Below are positions 27,602 through 37,196 of a DNA stretch of 64,000 nt, one piece after another (positions within the stretch are counted from its first letter, which is position 1; each line of letters opens with the position of its first letter). The stretch comes from Porphyromonas macacae DSM 20710 = JCM 13914. GTDB taxonomy: Bacteria; Bacteroidota; Bacteroidia; Bacteroidales; Porphyromonadaceae. The position numbers and the translations under genes were made by a program. Below the pieces are notes generated by a model. That model did no database searches and was not told the origin of the DNA. It saw only the letters and a list, made by a program, of their open reading frames with translations. The stretch is taken from contig NZ_KB904152.1 of NCBI RefSeq assembly GCF_000379945.1, positions 38,837-102,836 on the forward strand. The letters are read 5' to 3'.

Positions 27602-28251
27602 GACTCATCATCGTTTACATGGTTTGTGGTATCGCCCGGCTGAACATCTTTTTTATTTTTCACAGAATCCGAAAGCTGTAAGTCCGTTGGGTTTGTCAGT
27701 AAACTGTCTGTTGCAGAAACGCCTACCACCAAAAGGTATAATGGAGTTTGCAGAGTTACTCTTTCTCCTGCATTCAGCATTTTGCCTTTGTTGTCCTGTA
27801 TACCTTTGGCCAGATCGATAAAATCTCCCGGTATCAATTTTTCATAAACCTGTTCGAAGCCGATACTCACTAAAAGAGCACGGGCCTGACGTGCCGACAT
27901 GTCTACCACATTGGGTATGGTACGCAGGGGAGGGTTTACAGGGTTAATGGTAATAAAAATACTTCTGCCCGGTTTGACGTGCTCTCCTACTGCAGGTGAA
28001 ACATCGAGAATAGAACCGGGAACAGCATCTTTACTGTATACGGAATCTATGATATCGGCTCGCAAATTAGACTTTTTGAGTAAAAGGCGCGCCTCTTCTA
28101 TTTGCATGCCTTTTATATCGGGTACAACTACCGATTTCCCATGGCGAGTATATAAATCCAACCCCCAAAAGCCCAGAAAAATCAAAATTATACTGATCAA
28201 AATAATCAGCAATATATTTGCTACAATTGGATGTTTCTTGAAAAATTCCAT
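27592..28251 (-). CDS. Membrane-anchored PASTA-domain protein
   Basis: 219 residues. An N-terminal membrane helix (IVANILLIILISIILIFLGFW) leads to two PASTA domains (about 40-105, VPDIKGMQIEEARLLLKKSNL; and 110-175, IPNVVDMSARQARALLVSIGF) and a low-complexity tail. PASTA domains bind peptidoglycan stem peptides or beta-lactams in Gram-positive kinases and PBPs; here there is no kinase domain. Its coupling to rluD and ddl suggests a cell-wall role. Confidence 0.9.
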   Translation of the reverse strand: MEFFKKHPIVANILLIILISIILIFLGFWGLDLYTRHGKSVVVPDIKGMQIEEARLLLKKSNLRADIIDSVYSKDAVPGSILDVSPAVGEHVKPGRSIFITINPVNPPLRTIPNVVDMSARQARALLVSIGFEQVYEKLIPGDFIDLAKGIQDNKGKMLNAGERVTLQTPLYLLVVGVSATDSLLTNPTDLQLSDSVKNKKDVQPGDTTNHVNDDESWW

Positions 28252-28309
28252 TCAAATATCCATTTTAGATTTCTACTTTTATCCGGTAATACCTTTCAAA
28301 GGTACATAA

Positions 28310-29434
28310 TTAATCGGCAAACAAGTCTGCAATTATTCCGTCCGACACAAAAATGCCATCTTGAGTTAGCCTTACTTTACTACCTTCTACGGACAATAGG
28401 CCGGATTCTGTATAACGCTTTGCAGAATATAAAAAAGACTCGGCTTTCTTTTTCCCAAAGTTTTTTTCCAATTCATCCAAGTCTATTCCGATATCTGTTC
28501 TCAATCGAGTCATAACATACTCATTGTACTGATCGGTAATAGAAAGAAATTCTGTTTTAGAGGGCAGTTTGTCTTGAGAAAGAGACTTAATATAATCATG
28601 AAGGTCGGCAACATTAAAACTTCGTCCCTCTCCCATATAACTGTGAGCCGAAGGTCCTATGCCGGTATATAAAGCCCCGAACCAATAACCGCTATTCAGC
28701 TTTGCCTCATGTCCCGGTATGGCAAAATTAGAGATTTCATAGTGCCTGTAACCGGCCGATTGCAGTTTTCGGATTAAAAGCCTGAACAGGCCGACACTGG
28801 TTTCTTCGTTCACCTCTTCTATCCTGCCTTGTTCCAATTGTCGGGTTAATACAGTATGCGGTTCATAAATCAAATGATATGCGGAAATATGCGGCAAGTG
28901 TAAGGCTAAAGCCCGATCTATATTCAGATTCCACTTGCTCAATGTTTGCCCGGGTAAACCGTATATCAGATCGATACTGATTTCATGAAAACCATACCGA
29001 TGAAGCGTGCTGATCGCATCATAAACTCTCTTTACATTGTGTCTTCGCCCCAGAAAGGATAAATCAGAATCATCAAAACTCTGAACACCCATACTTATTC
29101 TATTGATTGGAAAATCGTTCAGAATCCTCACATAATTCTCATGAAGATCATCGGGGTTGGCTTCAAAGGTGATCTCTCCATTCGCGTCGTAGCCAAACCT
29201 TTCCAGACAATTGAAAATTTTCTTTAGATGGGTTCCTTTCAGTTGGCTTGGCGTTCCTCCTCCGAAATAAATATTCTGAAAAGGCAAGTAAGATGCGAAT
29301 TGCTCATGCCTTAAGATTAATTCATGGCACAATGCATCTACATATGCATCTGCCATACGCTGGTCTGTCAGGCTGTAGAAATCGCAGTAAGCACATTTCT
29401 TTACGCAAAAAGGAACATGAATATAAAGGTTCAT
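28310..29434 (-). CDS. hemW: HemW-type radical SAM protein (heme chaperone)
   Basis: 374 residues from the ATG at 29434, which forms a 4-base ATGA overlap with the upstream gene; a longer frame (29464) would overlap further and lacks family similarity. The radical SAM cluster motif is CVKKCAYCDF (Cys10, 14, 17), preceded by LYIHVPF. NIYFGGGTPSQL and DLIYGLPGQT are the other shared blocks. The family delivers heme to respiratory enzymes (HemW) rather than oxidising coproporphyrinogen, based on the single-cluster, short form. Confidence 0.94.
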   Translation of the reverse strand: MNLYIHVPFCVKKCAYCDFYSLTDQRMADAYVDALCHELILRHEQFASYLPFQNIYFGGGTPSQLKGTHLKKIFNCLERFGYDANGEITFEANPDDLHENYVRILNDFPINRISMGVQSFDDSDLSFLGRRHNVKRVYDAISTLHRYGFHEISIDLIYGLPGQTLSKWNLNIDRALALHLPHISAYHLIYEPHTVLTRQLEQGRIEEVNEETSVGLFRLLIRKLQSAGYRHYEISNFAIPGHEAKLNSGYWFGALYTGIGPSAHSYMGEGRSFNVADLHDYIKSLSQDKLPSKTEFLSITDQYNEYVMTRLRTDIGIDLDELEKNFGKKKAESFLYSAKRYTESGLLSVEGSKVRLTQDGIFVSDGIIADLFAD

Positions 29435-30990
29435 TGTTTCATGTAATGAGCCCCGTGTTCGCATGGAGTGGCAACCCCAAAAGAGTTAACCGCTTCTACT
29501 CCAAATTCTATTCTTTCGACAGAAGCCAAGACTGAAGATGGAACCTTAAACGAAAGATCCGACACCCCATCGGCTAAAAGTCTGTTAGCCGTATCACCTT
29601 TTTTATCCTTTATCGAAGCCCAAACACGATATTTGATACGTTTATCGATCGGTTCCTTCATTTGCCATGATAAGTAATACTCGGCTCCTCTATGCTCAAG
29701 CTTGACATCAAATGGAGTTGTCGGCAAGTAATTTTTCCCTCGTGAAAGTTCCGGCAAAAGAGCTTGTGTACGGAATTCTTTGCGAATACTTTCACGCATC
29801 TGAGAATATCGGTTGCTTATAAATTCATCTCTAAAGAAGCAAACACCATCCACCCGTACATTTCTAACAAAATCCATCTGACACAAAATATCTTCCTCTT
29901 TCCAGCGCATGGCTTTAGAGCCTTCCGATAAGCGGTAAGGGCCTAATCCGGCAATAACGGCCGTATGTTTCAAAGAACGTTGCCAATCCAGTAAAAAAGG
30001 CTCGAACAGGTCATCTTTATAGTACATCATCGGAACGACAAAGTCCAGAAGTTTTTCTCTGTCCCATTGCTCTACATCCTGATATACAGACTCGTACGCC
30101 GTCCAGCCATGAGGAGTTATCTTAGCTCCCAAATGTTTTAATTTACCCAAAGGCGCTGCACTGAGCTGTACATAAGGATTGATTTGCTCAATGGTTTTCT
30201 TCACCTCACGAAGCAGCTCGGTAATATTGTTTCGTCGCCATTCTGCAAGGCTTTTTCCTTTTCCGTATCGATTAAAAGTTTTTCTATCGTTAAAACTTTT
30301 CGCATGATCGGGATAACGGATATAATCGAGATGTATACCATCGACCGGATACTTTTCTACGATTTCCGCACACAGTTTGGTTAAATATGTTCTTACTTCG
30401 GGTGCACCGGGATCAAGATACCATTCATTAAGATGCTTAACAAACCAATCGGGTTTCGATGTACGGAAAGAACGGTTAACCTCTGTATTGTTTCCCATCG
30501 GATAAGTTACGAGCCAGGCGTGACAAGCCAGTCCTCTTCGATGGCAGGCATCCACCACGAAAGCTAAAGGATCATATTGAGGAGGCTGCCCCGAGCGGGT
30601 AAAAATATTCGCCCAAGGTTCGTATTCAGAGGCAAAAATCATATTACCACGTAAGCGAACTTGCAGAAAAACCGTATTAAAACCATCATCTTTCAAACGA
30701 TCTAAAATCAAAAGCAATTCCTCCTGCTGAACTTTTTGTCCTTTATAAGAGTCTGCTTTGGCACGAGGCCAGTCCAAACCGTAAACCGTGGTCAACCACA
30801 CGCCTCTCATTTCATGCCGAACGTCAGCAACATAAGGCTTTACCCATGGTTTTATTTCAATTGTATCTTTTTTTACCGATTGTGTCTTCTCTGTATAAGA
30901 TTGCTCCCGGACCGTTGTAGCACGACGTTTGGTGCCACATCCGCCCAGGAGCATACCTGATATTAATATGATGAACAGTTCCCTTTTCAA
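29431..30990 (-). CDS. GHL10-family (DUF187) glycoside hydrolase-like lipoprotein
   Basis: 519 residues from a TTG at 30990, placed 1 base after the panC stop; a start at 31020 would overlap panC. The chosen start gives a lipoprotein signal (MKRELFIILISGMLLGGC, with the lipobox Cys). The catalytic-like barrel covers about 50-380, with MRGVWLTTVYGLDWPRAK, FNTVFLQVRLRGNMIFASEYEPW and DGIHLDYIRYP, typical of YngK/DUF187 proteins. A fibronectin-like C-terminal domain follows. The family may act on peptidoglycan or another envelope glycan; the substrate is unproven. Confidence 0.85.
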   Translation of the reverse strand: MKRELFIILISGMLLGGCGTKRRATTVREQSYTEKTQSVKKDTIEIKPWVKPYVADVRHEMRGVWLTTVYGLDWPRAKADSYKGQKVQQEELLLILDRLKDDGFNTVFLQVRLRGNMIFASEYEPWANIFTRSGQPPQYDPLAFVVDACHRRGLACHAWLVTYPMGNNTEVNRSFRTSKPDWFVKHLNEWYLDPGAPEVRTYLTKLCAEIVEKYPVDGIHLDYIRYPDHAKSFNDRKTFNRYGKGKSLAEWRRNNITELLREVKKTIEQINPYVQLSAAPLGKLKHLGAKITPHGWTAYESVYQDVEQWDREKLLDFVVPMMYYKDDLFEPFLLDWQRSLKHTAVIAGLGPYRLSEGSKAMRWKEEDILCQMDFVRNVRVDGVCFFRDEFISNRYSQMRESIRKEFRTQALLPELSRGKNYLPTTPFDVKLEHRGAEYYLSWQMKEPIDKRIKYRVWASIKDKKGDTANRLLADGVSDLSFKVPSSVLASVERIEFGVEAVNSFGVATPCEHGAHYMKQ

Positions 30991-30991
30991 C

Positions 30992-31840
30992 TTACGATTT
31001 ATTGTAATGGATATTGTCAATCAATCTTACATCACCGCAATATACGGTTATACATCCGATAATATACGAACTGTCGTCCCAGGATTCGATGGGCAGAAGA
31101 GAGGTTCCGTCCACAATTTCATAGTATTCCACCCGCATACCCGGTACGGAATTGATTTCATCGATCACTTTTTCTTTTACCCGGGCAGGAGAATAACTTT
31201 CCATCCATTGTGTGCTCAGAGAAAGTATCCGGTGTATTTTAGGTGCTTGAGCTCTGTTCTCAGGTGTCAGACGAACGTTTCTACTACTCAGAGCAAGTCC
31301 GTCCGGTTCGCGAATAATAGGACACGCAAGTATCTCTACAGGAAGGGCTAATTGTTTTACCATGGCACGCACCACGGCGATTTGCTGAAAATCTTTTTCT
31401 CCGAAAAAAGCTTTATCAGGTTTGATGATATCGAAAAAACGACTTACTACCTGCATTACTCCATTAAAATGCCCCGGCCGATAAGAGCCTTCCATAACTT
31501 CAGCCACAGCTCCCACATTGAAATACCTTTTGTCTTCCGTGGGATAAACTTCTTTAACGGAGGGATAAAAAACAGCATGAGCTCCGGCTTCTTCCAGCTT
31601 TTTCGCATCGGACTCAAAATCTCGCGGATAAGTTTCCAAATCTTTGGGATCATTAAATTGTGTCGGATTTACAAAAACCGTTACAATACAAATATCACAG
31701 GTATTCAATGCCTGTTTTACCAAACTGATATGTCCGGAATGAAGTGCCCCCATAGTGGGAACATATCCCACCGTTTTATTTTCTTTGCGACAAGTTGTTA
31801 TAAAATCCTGAACTTCCGCTACCGTATTCAATATTTTCAT
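30992..31840 (-). CDS. panC: Pantothenate synthetase (pantoate--beta-alanine ligase)
   Basis: 282 residues. It condenses pantoate and beta-alanine with ATP to pantothenate. The nucleotide-binding HIGH-like motif is [14 protein letters not shown] (about 27-40), and the KMSKS-like region is [16 protein letters not shown] (about 145-160). The usual partner panD is not downstream here. Ketopantoate reductase panE is in the window but separate, at 35.1-36.1 kb. Confidence 0.97.
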   Translation of the reverse strand: MKILNTVAEVQDFITTCRKENKTVGYVPTMGALHSGHISLVKQALNTCDICIVTVFVNPTQFNDPKDLETYPRDFESDAKKLEEAGAHAVFYPSVKEVYPTEDKRYFNVGAVAEVMEGSYRPGHFNGVMQVVSRFFDIIKPDKAFFGEKDFQQIAVVRAMVKQLALPVEILACPIIREPDGLALSSRNVRLTPENRAQAPKIHRILSLSTQWMESYSPARVKEKVIDEINSVPGMRVEYYEIVDGTSLLPIESWDDSSYIIGCITVYCGDVRLIDNIHYNKS

Positions 31841-31883
31841 CTTATTTCTATCAGAGCAAAATAGTTTTTTCAGTTAATAAATA

Positions 31884-32903
31884 CTATTTGTTTTTATTGA
31901 AGTATTCTTTCTTGATAAGATATTCGGCAATTTGTACAGCATTTAAGGCTGCACCTTTCCTGATTTGATCTCCAACACACCAGAATGTCAATCCTTTATC
32001 GTTACTGATATCCTTTCTTATGCGCCCGACAAATACCTCATCTTTATTAGAAACGAACAGAGGCATCGGATATTTTTTGTTTTCAGGATCATCTTGTAAA
32101 ATAATACCGTCAGCTTTCCCGAAAGCCATCTTAACATCTTCAATGTTTAGATTTGTTTCTGTTTCCACCCAAATCGCCTCGCTGTGAGCTCTGAGTACAG
32201 GCACACGTACGCAGGTAGAACTAACCTTGATATCGCTGTGCATGATTTTTCGGGTTTCGTGATACATCTTCATTTCCTCTTTCGTATAACCGTTTTCAGT
32301 AAAAACGTCTACCTGAGGAATAAGATTTTCCAATAACTGATATGCAAACTTCTCTACTTTTATTTCCTCTCCCGCCGCCGATGACTTCACTTGCCGTATC
32401 AGTTCTTCCATTCCCTGGGCACCGGCCCCGCTGGCGGCTTGATATGTAGAAACATGTACCTGTTTTACAGGAGACAAATCGTGGATGACTTTTAGAGCTA
32501 CCACCATTTGTATGGTGGTACAATTCGGGTTCGCTATAATATTCCTCGGATGATTGAATGCATCTTCTCCATTTACCTCCGGTACCACCAGAGGAACGTC
32601 GGATTCCATACGGAATGCACTGGAATTATCGATCATCAATGTTCCATGCTTCGTAATCGTATCGGCATATTCCAGTGAAGTGCTGCCTCCGGCCGACACA
32701 AAAGCAATATCTATATCTTTGAAATCATCATTGTGTCTCAATTCTTTCACAGTGATACTCTGTCCCTTATAGTCAAAAGTTTTTCCGGCACTCCGCTTCG
32801 ACCCGAATAAATCCAAACGTGTTATGGGCAGGTTTCGTTCGTTCAATATCTTAAGAAATTCTTGTCCAACAGCGCCACTGGCACCCACTATTGCTACATT
32901 CAT
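31884..32903 (-). CDS. asd: Aspartate-semialdehyde dehydrogenase
   Basis: 339 residues. It makes aspartate semialdehyde for lysine/diaminopimelate, threonine and methionine. The NADP motif is [11 protein letters not shown] (residues 7-17). The catalytic Cys is Cys128 in NPNCTTIQM. The acid/base His lies in [16 protein letters not shown]. It lies 43 bases upstream of panC on the same strand and is divergent from the lamin-tail gene. Confidence 0.97.
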   Translation of the reverse strand: MNVAIVGASGAVGQEFLKILNERNLPITRLDLFGSKRSAGKTFDYKGQSITVKELRHNDDFKDIDIAFVSAGGSTSLEYADTITKHGTLMIDNSSAFRMESDVPLVVPEVNGEDAFNHPRNIIANPNCTTIQMVVALKVIHDLSPVKQVHVSTYQAASGAGAQGMEELIRQVKSSAAGEEIKVEKFAYQLLENLIPQVDVFTENGYTKEEMKMYHETRKIMHSDIKVSSTCVRVPVLRAHSEAIWVETETNLNIEDVKMAFGKADGIILQDDPENKKYPMPLFVSNKDEVFVGRIRKDISNDKGLTFWCVGDQIRKGAALNAVQIAEYLIKKEYFNKNK

Positions 32904-32954
32904 TTTGTATTTGTTTTATGGGGTAATAAACATCCGCACGCACATCATTTAGCT

Positions 32955-32962
32955 TATCTTTG
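32955..32962 (+). promoter_or_regulatory. -7 box for the lamin-tail gene (TATCTTTG)
   Basis: Plus-strand TATCTTTG, 52 bases before the ATG at 33015; the -33 box is not clear. Confidence 0.45.
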
Positions 32963-32973
32963 CACATGCCTCA

Positions 32974-32981
32974 CAAAGGTA
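32974..32981 (-). promoter_or_regulatory. -7 box for asd (TACCTTTG)
   Basis: On the minus strand TACCTTTG matches TAnnTTTG, 70 bases upstream of the asd ATG. A plus-strand box lies directly beside it at 32955, so the two divergent promoters are close together. Confidence 0.45.
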
Positions 32982-33014
32982 CAAATATCAACCAATAATC
33001 TATTATATATAACC

Positions 33015-34598
33015 ATGAACAGAATCCGGCTATATACACTGATATGGCTTCTTATTATTTCCACAATAGATATCCTTGCACAATGGCAACCGAATCTTAC
33101 GATACCCGGCATAATCAATAATCCTCTGGTCTATGGAAACAGGGAAGATTTCATTATAGACGAAGGCAAATTACTTCTTATGGGCAATCCCGGGCATTCA
33201 TACTTTGAGATAAATCAGAGTTCTTTGTTTACCTCACTCGGAAAAACTTCTTACAACTCATGGAAAGGAAGCATAGACATCGGTATGCCTTTGAACGAGG
33301 AAGAAAGTTTTTACATAATCTTAAAATCCCTTGGAGATGTCGATAGATATATTGCCTGCTCGGTGAATAAAACAGCTGTTCAGCTCTCTGAAATAGAGCT
33401 GAAAAAAAGTATAGCCGGCAGTCGGTCATATAACATCATTCATTTGAAAGACTACCCTGTTGCGCCAATTCATTCTTTCCCTCCGGAAAAGACGAATACC
33501 ATTCATCTCGAAATAGAACAATCAGAAAATTGGTGGAATTGCAAGGTTCTCGATGCCAATAATTCCACAGTTTCCTCAAAAAGAATTCATCTGCCCTTTT
33601 CAGAAAATAACGCAACCGATAATATTACAGGTATTATCTGCCATTATTCAAAGAAACAAGAGGGTGTTTTTACGGTATACAATATATTGTTTGCAAACAA
33701 CCGTGTAGCGTTTTCTAAAAACAAGAGCAAATCCGGTCCTAAAATGATTGTCAATGAAGACCATGAAATACCGGTTCTAAACGAAATCATGGCCAATCCG
33801 TTGAAAGGAAGTTCCGAATATATAGAACTCCACAATCCTAATAATATCAGTATAGAGTTGGCCAACTACGCCATAGTTGTAAAAAACAGTACGCATTATG
33901 GCCGGATATTCGAGCTCTCTCAAGCCGGAACGATTTCTCCGGGCGGTTATATTGTTCTTACCGAAAACGCGGAAGGTATTGTAAAATTTTATCCTGAAAC
34001 ACCCATTGACAATATTTGTGAATTGAAAGAAATTCCAAAACTGTCGAACAAGGGCTTTATGATAGGTTTGGTACGACTTTCTGATAATATGATTGTAGAT
34101 GAAGCCGTATACAGTACGTCTCTTTTCGATAAAGGCCTTAAGAGTAAGCGTGGAATAGCTCTGGAACGTATAAATCCCGAACCGCGAATCGAATACGAAA
34201 AGAATTGGCGATCAGCTTCTTCTTCGAGCAACTATGCTACGCCCGGCAGACCGAATTCACGGCTGAATAAAAACAATAATACAAAGAATCAAGCCGTATC
34301 GGATTACAAGTTTTCAAAGAAAGCACAATCACCTCTCATCATTGCAGAAAATATAGTATGCGTGGCCGATACGGATGCAACGTTCAAATGCAGTACGCAT
34401 ATTTACACTTTGGGAGGTATTGCCATAAAACATTTTAATGGAACCGAAACATATCAGTGGTGCAGAGATTTTCACCAAGCCGGAGGAGGTTCTTTGGCTC
34501 AATTATTAGGCTTACCTTTAGGAAGATATCTGGTTGTCGTAAAACTTATTCCGACCGGAGAGAAGGAATTTATACGCTATTTCATATTGGATATATAG
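33015..34598 (+). CDS. Secreted protein with lamin-tail domain
   Basis: 527 residues from the ATG at 33015; the frame extends upstream to 32862 but that part overlaps asd and the promoter. A signal peptide (LYTLIWLLIISTIDILAQ) is followed by a beta-rich region of about 220 residues. A lamin-tail domain is at about 252-345 (VLNEIMANPLKGSSEYIELHN; GTISPGGYIVLTEN). The C-terminal 75 residues (IYTLGGIAIKHFN ... LGRYLVVVKLI) resemble the IxxxxG / G-x-Y-x-V pattern of type IX secretion sorting domains, but the fit is imperfect. Function is unknown; it starts 3 bases upstream of ogt. Confidence 0.78.
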   Translation: MNRIRLYTLIWLLIISTIDILAQWQPNLTIPGIINNPLVYGNREDFIIDEGKLLLMGNPGHSYFEINQSSLFTSLGKTSYNSWKGSIDIGMPLNEEESFYIILKSLGDVDRYIACSVNKTAVQLSEIELKKSIAGSRSYNIIHLKDYPVAPIHSFPPEKTNTIHLEIEQSENWWNCKVLDANNSTVSSKRIHLPFSENNATDNITGIICHYSKKQEGVFTVYNILFANNRVAFSKNKSKSGPKMIVNEDHEIPVLNEIMANPLKGSSEYIELHNPNNISIELANYAIVVKNSTHYGRIFELSQAGTISPGGYIVLTENAEGIVKFYPETPIDNICELKEIPKLSNKGFMIGLVRLSDNMIVDEAVYSTSLFDKGLKSKRGIALERINPEPRIEYEKNWRSASSSSNYATPGRPNSRLNKNNNTKNQAVSDYKFSKKAQSPLIIAENIVCVADTDATFKCSTHIYTLGGIAIKHFNGTETYQWCRDFHQAGGGSLAQLLGLPLGRYLVVVKLIPTGEKEFIRYFILDI

Positions 34599-34601
34599 GA
34601 T

Positions 34602-35180
34602 ATGGAAACTTTAGAAATTGTGGGAACGACTGTCAAGGGATACGGAAACCGTCTGCTGCTGAAACAGGCAGTCGAATATAGTATTGTCAATACAAAATCC
34701 GGGCCTCTACTTTGTATGTTCAGCTCTGTAGGACTTTTATACACAGGTTTTTCACGTTATAAAAATGATATCTGTATTGAAGATTGCAAATATCTGCATC
34801 TGGTGCGGAACGATGCAAGAGGAATAAAACTATTTCAGTCCTATTGTTCCGGGAAGCCATTGAACGAAACCCTTCATCTTATCGGTACGGCTTTTTCCAT
34901 AGAAGTATGGCGGCATCTGTTACGTATTCCGTGCGGTCATCTTGTCAGCTATAAAGAGCTGGCTCAAAAAACTGGAAATCCGAAAGCCGTTCGAGCCACG
35001 GCTCATGCCGTAGCCCGAAACCCTGTTTCCATTATCATTCCCTGTCATCGGGTTATTTATTCAAATGGAGAAAAAGGGAAATACCATTGGGGGAGCCAAC
35101 TCAAAAAAGAAATGATAGAGAATGAGCTCTGCGGTAAATGTGCTATTCTTTTACTTTCGGGGGGTAACAATCAGCTTTAA
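34602..35180 (+). CDS. ogt: Methylated-DNA--protein-cysteine methyltransferase
   Basis: 192 residues. It repairs O6-methylguanine by transferring the alkyl group to its own Cys148 in NPVSIIIPCHRVI. The DNA-binding helix-turn-helix lies in VSYKELAQKTGNPKAVRATAHAVARN. The N-terminal 85 residues are the ribonuclease-like domain. It sits 3 bases after the lamin-tail gene, and its last 38 bases overlap panE on the opposite strand. Confidence 0.93.
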   Translation: METLEIVGTTVKGYGNRLLLKQAVEYSIVNTKSGPLLCMFSSVGLLYTGFSRYKNDICIEDCKYLHLVRNDARGIKLFQSYCSGKPLNETLHLIGTAFSIEVWRHLLRIPCGHLVSYKELAQKTGNPKAVRATAHAVARNPVSIIIPCHRVIYSNGEKGKYHWGSQLKKEMIENELCGKCAILLLSGGNNQL

Positions 35181-36102
35181 GCCCCTCATACATCTTTTCA
35201 TAGGTCGGTACTTGTAAGCCCAAAATATTCGCCGAATGCACAACATAGCCGGTCAGGTTTTCCAATTCCGTTTTACTTCCTTTCAAAAAATCCACATGCA
35301 TCGAAGAGGTGCTGTCAGCAGGCATACGGTATTGCTTTTTCAGTAAACCTGCTTCGACTTCTTCCGCTGTCATCGGATACCCCTGAAGAATGGAAAGCTC
35401 TATCAGTTCTTCACGCAAATGTTTCATTTCATCCGGATGCTTTTCCATAACTTCACCCACAGGGCAATTGAAGTAAGAGGTGGCAGTAGCAGTGGCCGAA
35501 ATCATCATAAACTTCTCACGGACTACATATCGGATATTTTCAGGATTGCGTGCATTGATTCCGCTTTCCGAAAATAAATCCAATAGTTTATACTCCAATT
35601 CCGTTTTTATTTTTTTGCCCGATCCGAAATAGAAAGACTCACTGTCGGATTCCAAATAAACAGATCCCGGATTGCCTTTACGTGCAGAGATGTAAACGCA
35701 GCCATACCACACCTCCGTTTCAGGCAACATATCCTTAATCTGCTCCGTAATATTCGCTCCGTTCAATAAAGGTAAAATCACCGTTCGATGCCCAATGATC
35801 GGCTTTAGTTGATCGATATTCGCTTTCAGGTCGTAGCTCTTTGTAGCTATGATCAACAAATCGGCTTTCGGCAAATTGTGCATATTGTCATCTGCTCCGG
35901 CAGGATGTACAATAAAATTACGGGAAGGTGTCGTTACCTGCAAACCGGAATCGGATATTACCTTAAGATGTTCTCCTCTGGCTACAAACCAAACACGTAT
36001 ATTCGGATTTATTTCCTGTGAATATTTGGCCAATAAAGCACCGTAATAACCTCCGACACCGCCAATACCGGAAACGACTATGTTGAAAGTTTTATCTATC
36101 AT
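35143..36102 (-). CDS. panE: 2-dehydropantoate 2-reductase (ketopantoate reductase)
   Basis: 319 residues. It reduces ketopantoate to pantoate with NADPH. The nucleotide motif is VSGIGGVGGYYGALLA (about 10-25), with KTVILPLLNGANI-like and the catalytic Lys/Glu region (VREKFMMISATATATSYFNCPVGEV). The 3' end overlaps ogt by 38 bases in convergent orientation. An R2 repeat lies just upstream of its start. Confidence 0.94.
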   Translation of the reverse strand: MIDKTFNIVVSGIGGVGGYYGALLAKYSQEINPNIRVWFVARGEHLKVISDSGLQVTTPSRNFIVHPAGADDNMHNLPKADLLIIATKSYDLKANIDQLKPIIGHRTVILPLLNGANITEQIKDMLPETEVWYGCVYISARKGNPGSVYLESDSESFYFGSGKKIKTELEYKLLDLFSESGINARNPENIRYVVREKFMMISATATATSYFNCPVGEVMEKHPDEMKHLREELIELSILQGYPMTAEEVEAGLLKKQYRMPADSTSSMHVDFLKGSKTELENLTGYVVHSANILGLQVPTYEKMYEGLKADCYPPKVKE

Positions 36103-36167
36103 AATACAAGTTTGTTAAGTTATTATAGGAAAACCGATTTTTTTGAACTGTTGTTCAAGACAAAAAA

Positions 36168-36321
36168 CAGGGCTGTGTCAAGATTCATTTTTGGCACAGC
36201 CCTGTTCAGGTACGTTAGAATATGTAAAGTACAAGGCGCTAAGACGAGGCTCAAGGGAGCATATTGAAGTACGTGACCGAAGCCGAAGGTCGTGAGCAAT
36301 GCTGTAATTTTCGCATGATGA
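36168..36321 (+). repeat. R2 dispersed repeat, copy 1
   Basis: About 154 bp. The head is a perfect 10-base hairpin CAGGGCTGTG / CACAGCCCTG (36168-36205), followed by the conserved tail: GTACGTTAGAATATG, GTAAAGTACAAGGCGCTAAG, GTACGTGACCGAAGCCGAAG, GCATGATGA. It is in the gap between panE and the CvfB gene, where the head hairpin may also stop transcription. Confidence 0.85.
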
Positions 36322-36335
36322 CAAACCGTCCGTAT

Positions 36336-37187
36336 TTATTTAATGATCAGTTCTATTTTATCATCCGATATCTTTATTATCCTGTCCTTATAAAGAGAGC
36401 CTGCAGCTTGCTTGAAGACCTTCTTGCTCATGCCGCAGATCCGGCGTATTTCTTCAGGGTTGCTTTTATCTCCCACTTTCAATATGCCTCCGTTTTGATG
36501 CAATAAACGATGCAAAGCAACTGCACTGCTATCTATTCGATGGTATCCGACACGTTGCAGACTCAGGTCTAATTTATCGTCTTCTCTCAACCGTACTATA
36601 TATGCCCGATGTTTTGAACCGACAGAAAGAGAGACATCTGTTTCATCGTGGTAAATCATCCCCCAAAACTTGTTATTGACAATGCATTTCCAGCCAATGG
36701 GTGTGTTTTCCGCTACTGTGACCGAAACTTCGTCTCCCGGTCTACAGTCAGGAATCAGATTGCCAATATGTTTATTCAGCTTTGCCGAACCCACCAGCCG
36801 TCCGCTTACCTGATCCAGATACAGGTATACCATATATCTGTGTCCCACTTCCATGCGCCGGTTCTGCTCGCTAAACGGCACTAAAAGGTCTTTATGAATA
36901 CCCATATCCAGAAAAGCCCCGGCTGCAGAAGTGCCGACACACTCCAGCCATGCCACTTCTCCTACCGAAATATATGGACGAAGCGTAGTGGCTATAAGGC
37001 GTCCCTCATTGTCATGGTAAATAAAAACATCCAGCACATCGCCCTCAGAAACGCCTCCTGCCGGCAGGTATTTAAGAGGTAATAAAATATCCGTTCCGTC
37101 ACCGCCGTCCAAATAAGCTCCGATAGAAACTGTTCGGAGAACTCTCAACGAGTTAATATGTCCGACTTGAAATAAGCTCATATACAA
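36336..37187 (-). CDS. CvfB-like S1-domain RNA-binding protein
   Basis: 283 residues (an ATG two codons in is an equally possible start). Repeated S1/OB-fold segments fit CvfB (about residues 1-60: VGHINSLRVLRTVSIGAYLDG; 75-140: GEVAWLECVGTSAAGAFLDMGIHKDLLVPF; 145-205), then a winged-helix C-terminus (IRRICGMSKKVFKQAAGSLYKDR). In Staphylococcus CvfB binds RNA and affects virulence gene expression; the target here is unknown. It starts 9 bases after the PDZ gene. Confidence 0.9.
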   Translation of the reverse strand: MYMSLFQVGHINSLRVLRTVSIGAYLDGGDGTDILLPLKYLPAGGVSEGDVLDVFIYHDNEGRLIATTLRPYISVGEVAWLECVGTSAAGAFLDMGIHKDLLVPFSEQNRRMEVGHRYMVYLYLDQVSGRLVGSAKLNKHIGNLIPDCRPGDEVSVTVAENTPIGWKCIVNNKFWGMIYHDETDVSLSVGSKHRAYIVRLREDDKLDLSLQRVGYHRIDSSAVALHRLLHQNGGILKVGDKSNPEEIRRICGMSKKVFKQAAGSLYKDRIIKISDDKIELIIK

Positions 37188-37196
37188 TATATCTTA

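Noticed and set aside
32862..33014. Extended N-terminus for the lamin-tail protein
   Set aside because: The extension overlaps asd and the promoter and pushes the signal peptide to an internal position.
36264..36506. Plus-strand frame starting in R2 copy 1 and running into the CvfB gene
   Set aside because: Its start is repeat sequence and the rest is antisense to the S1 protein gene.
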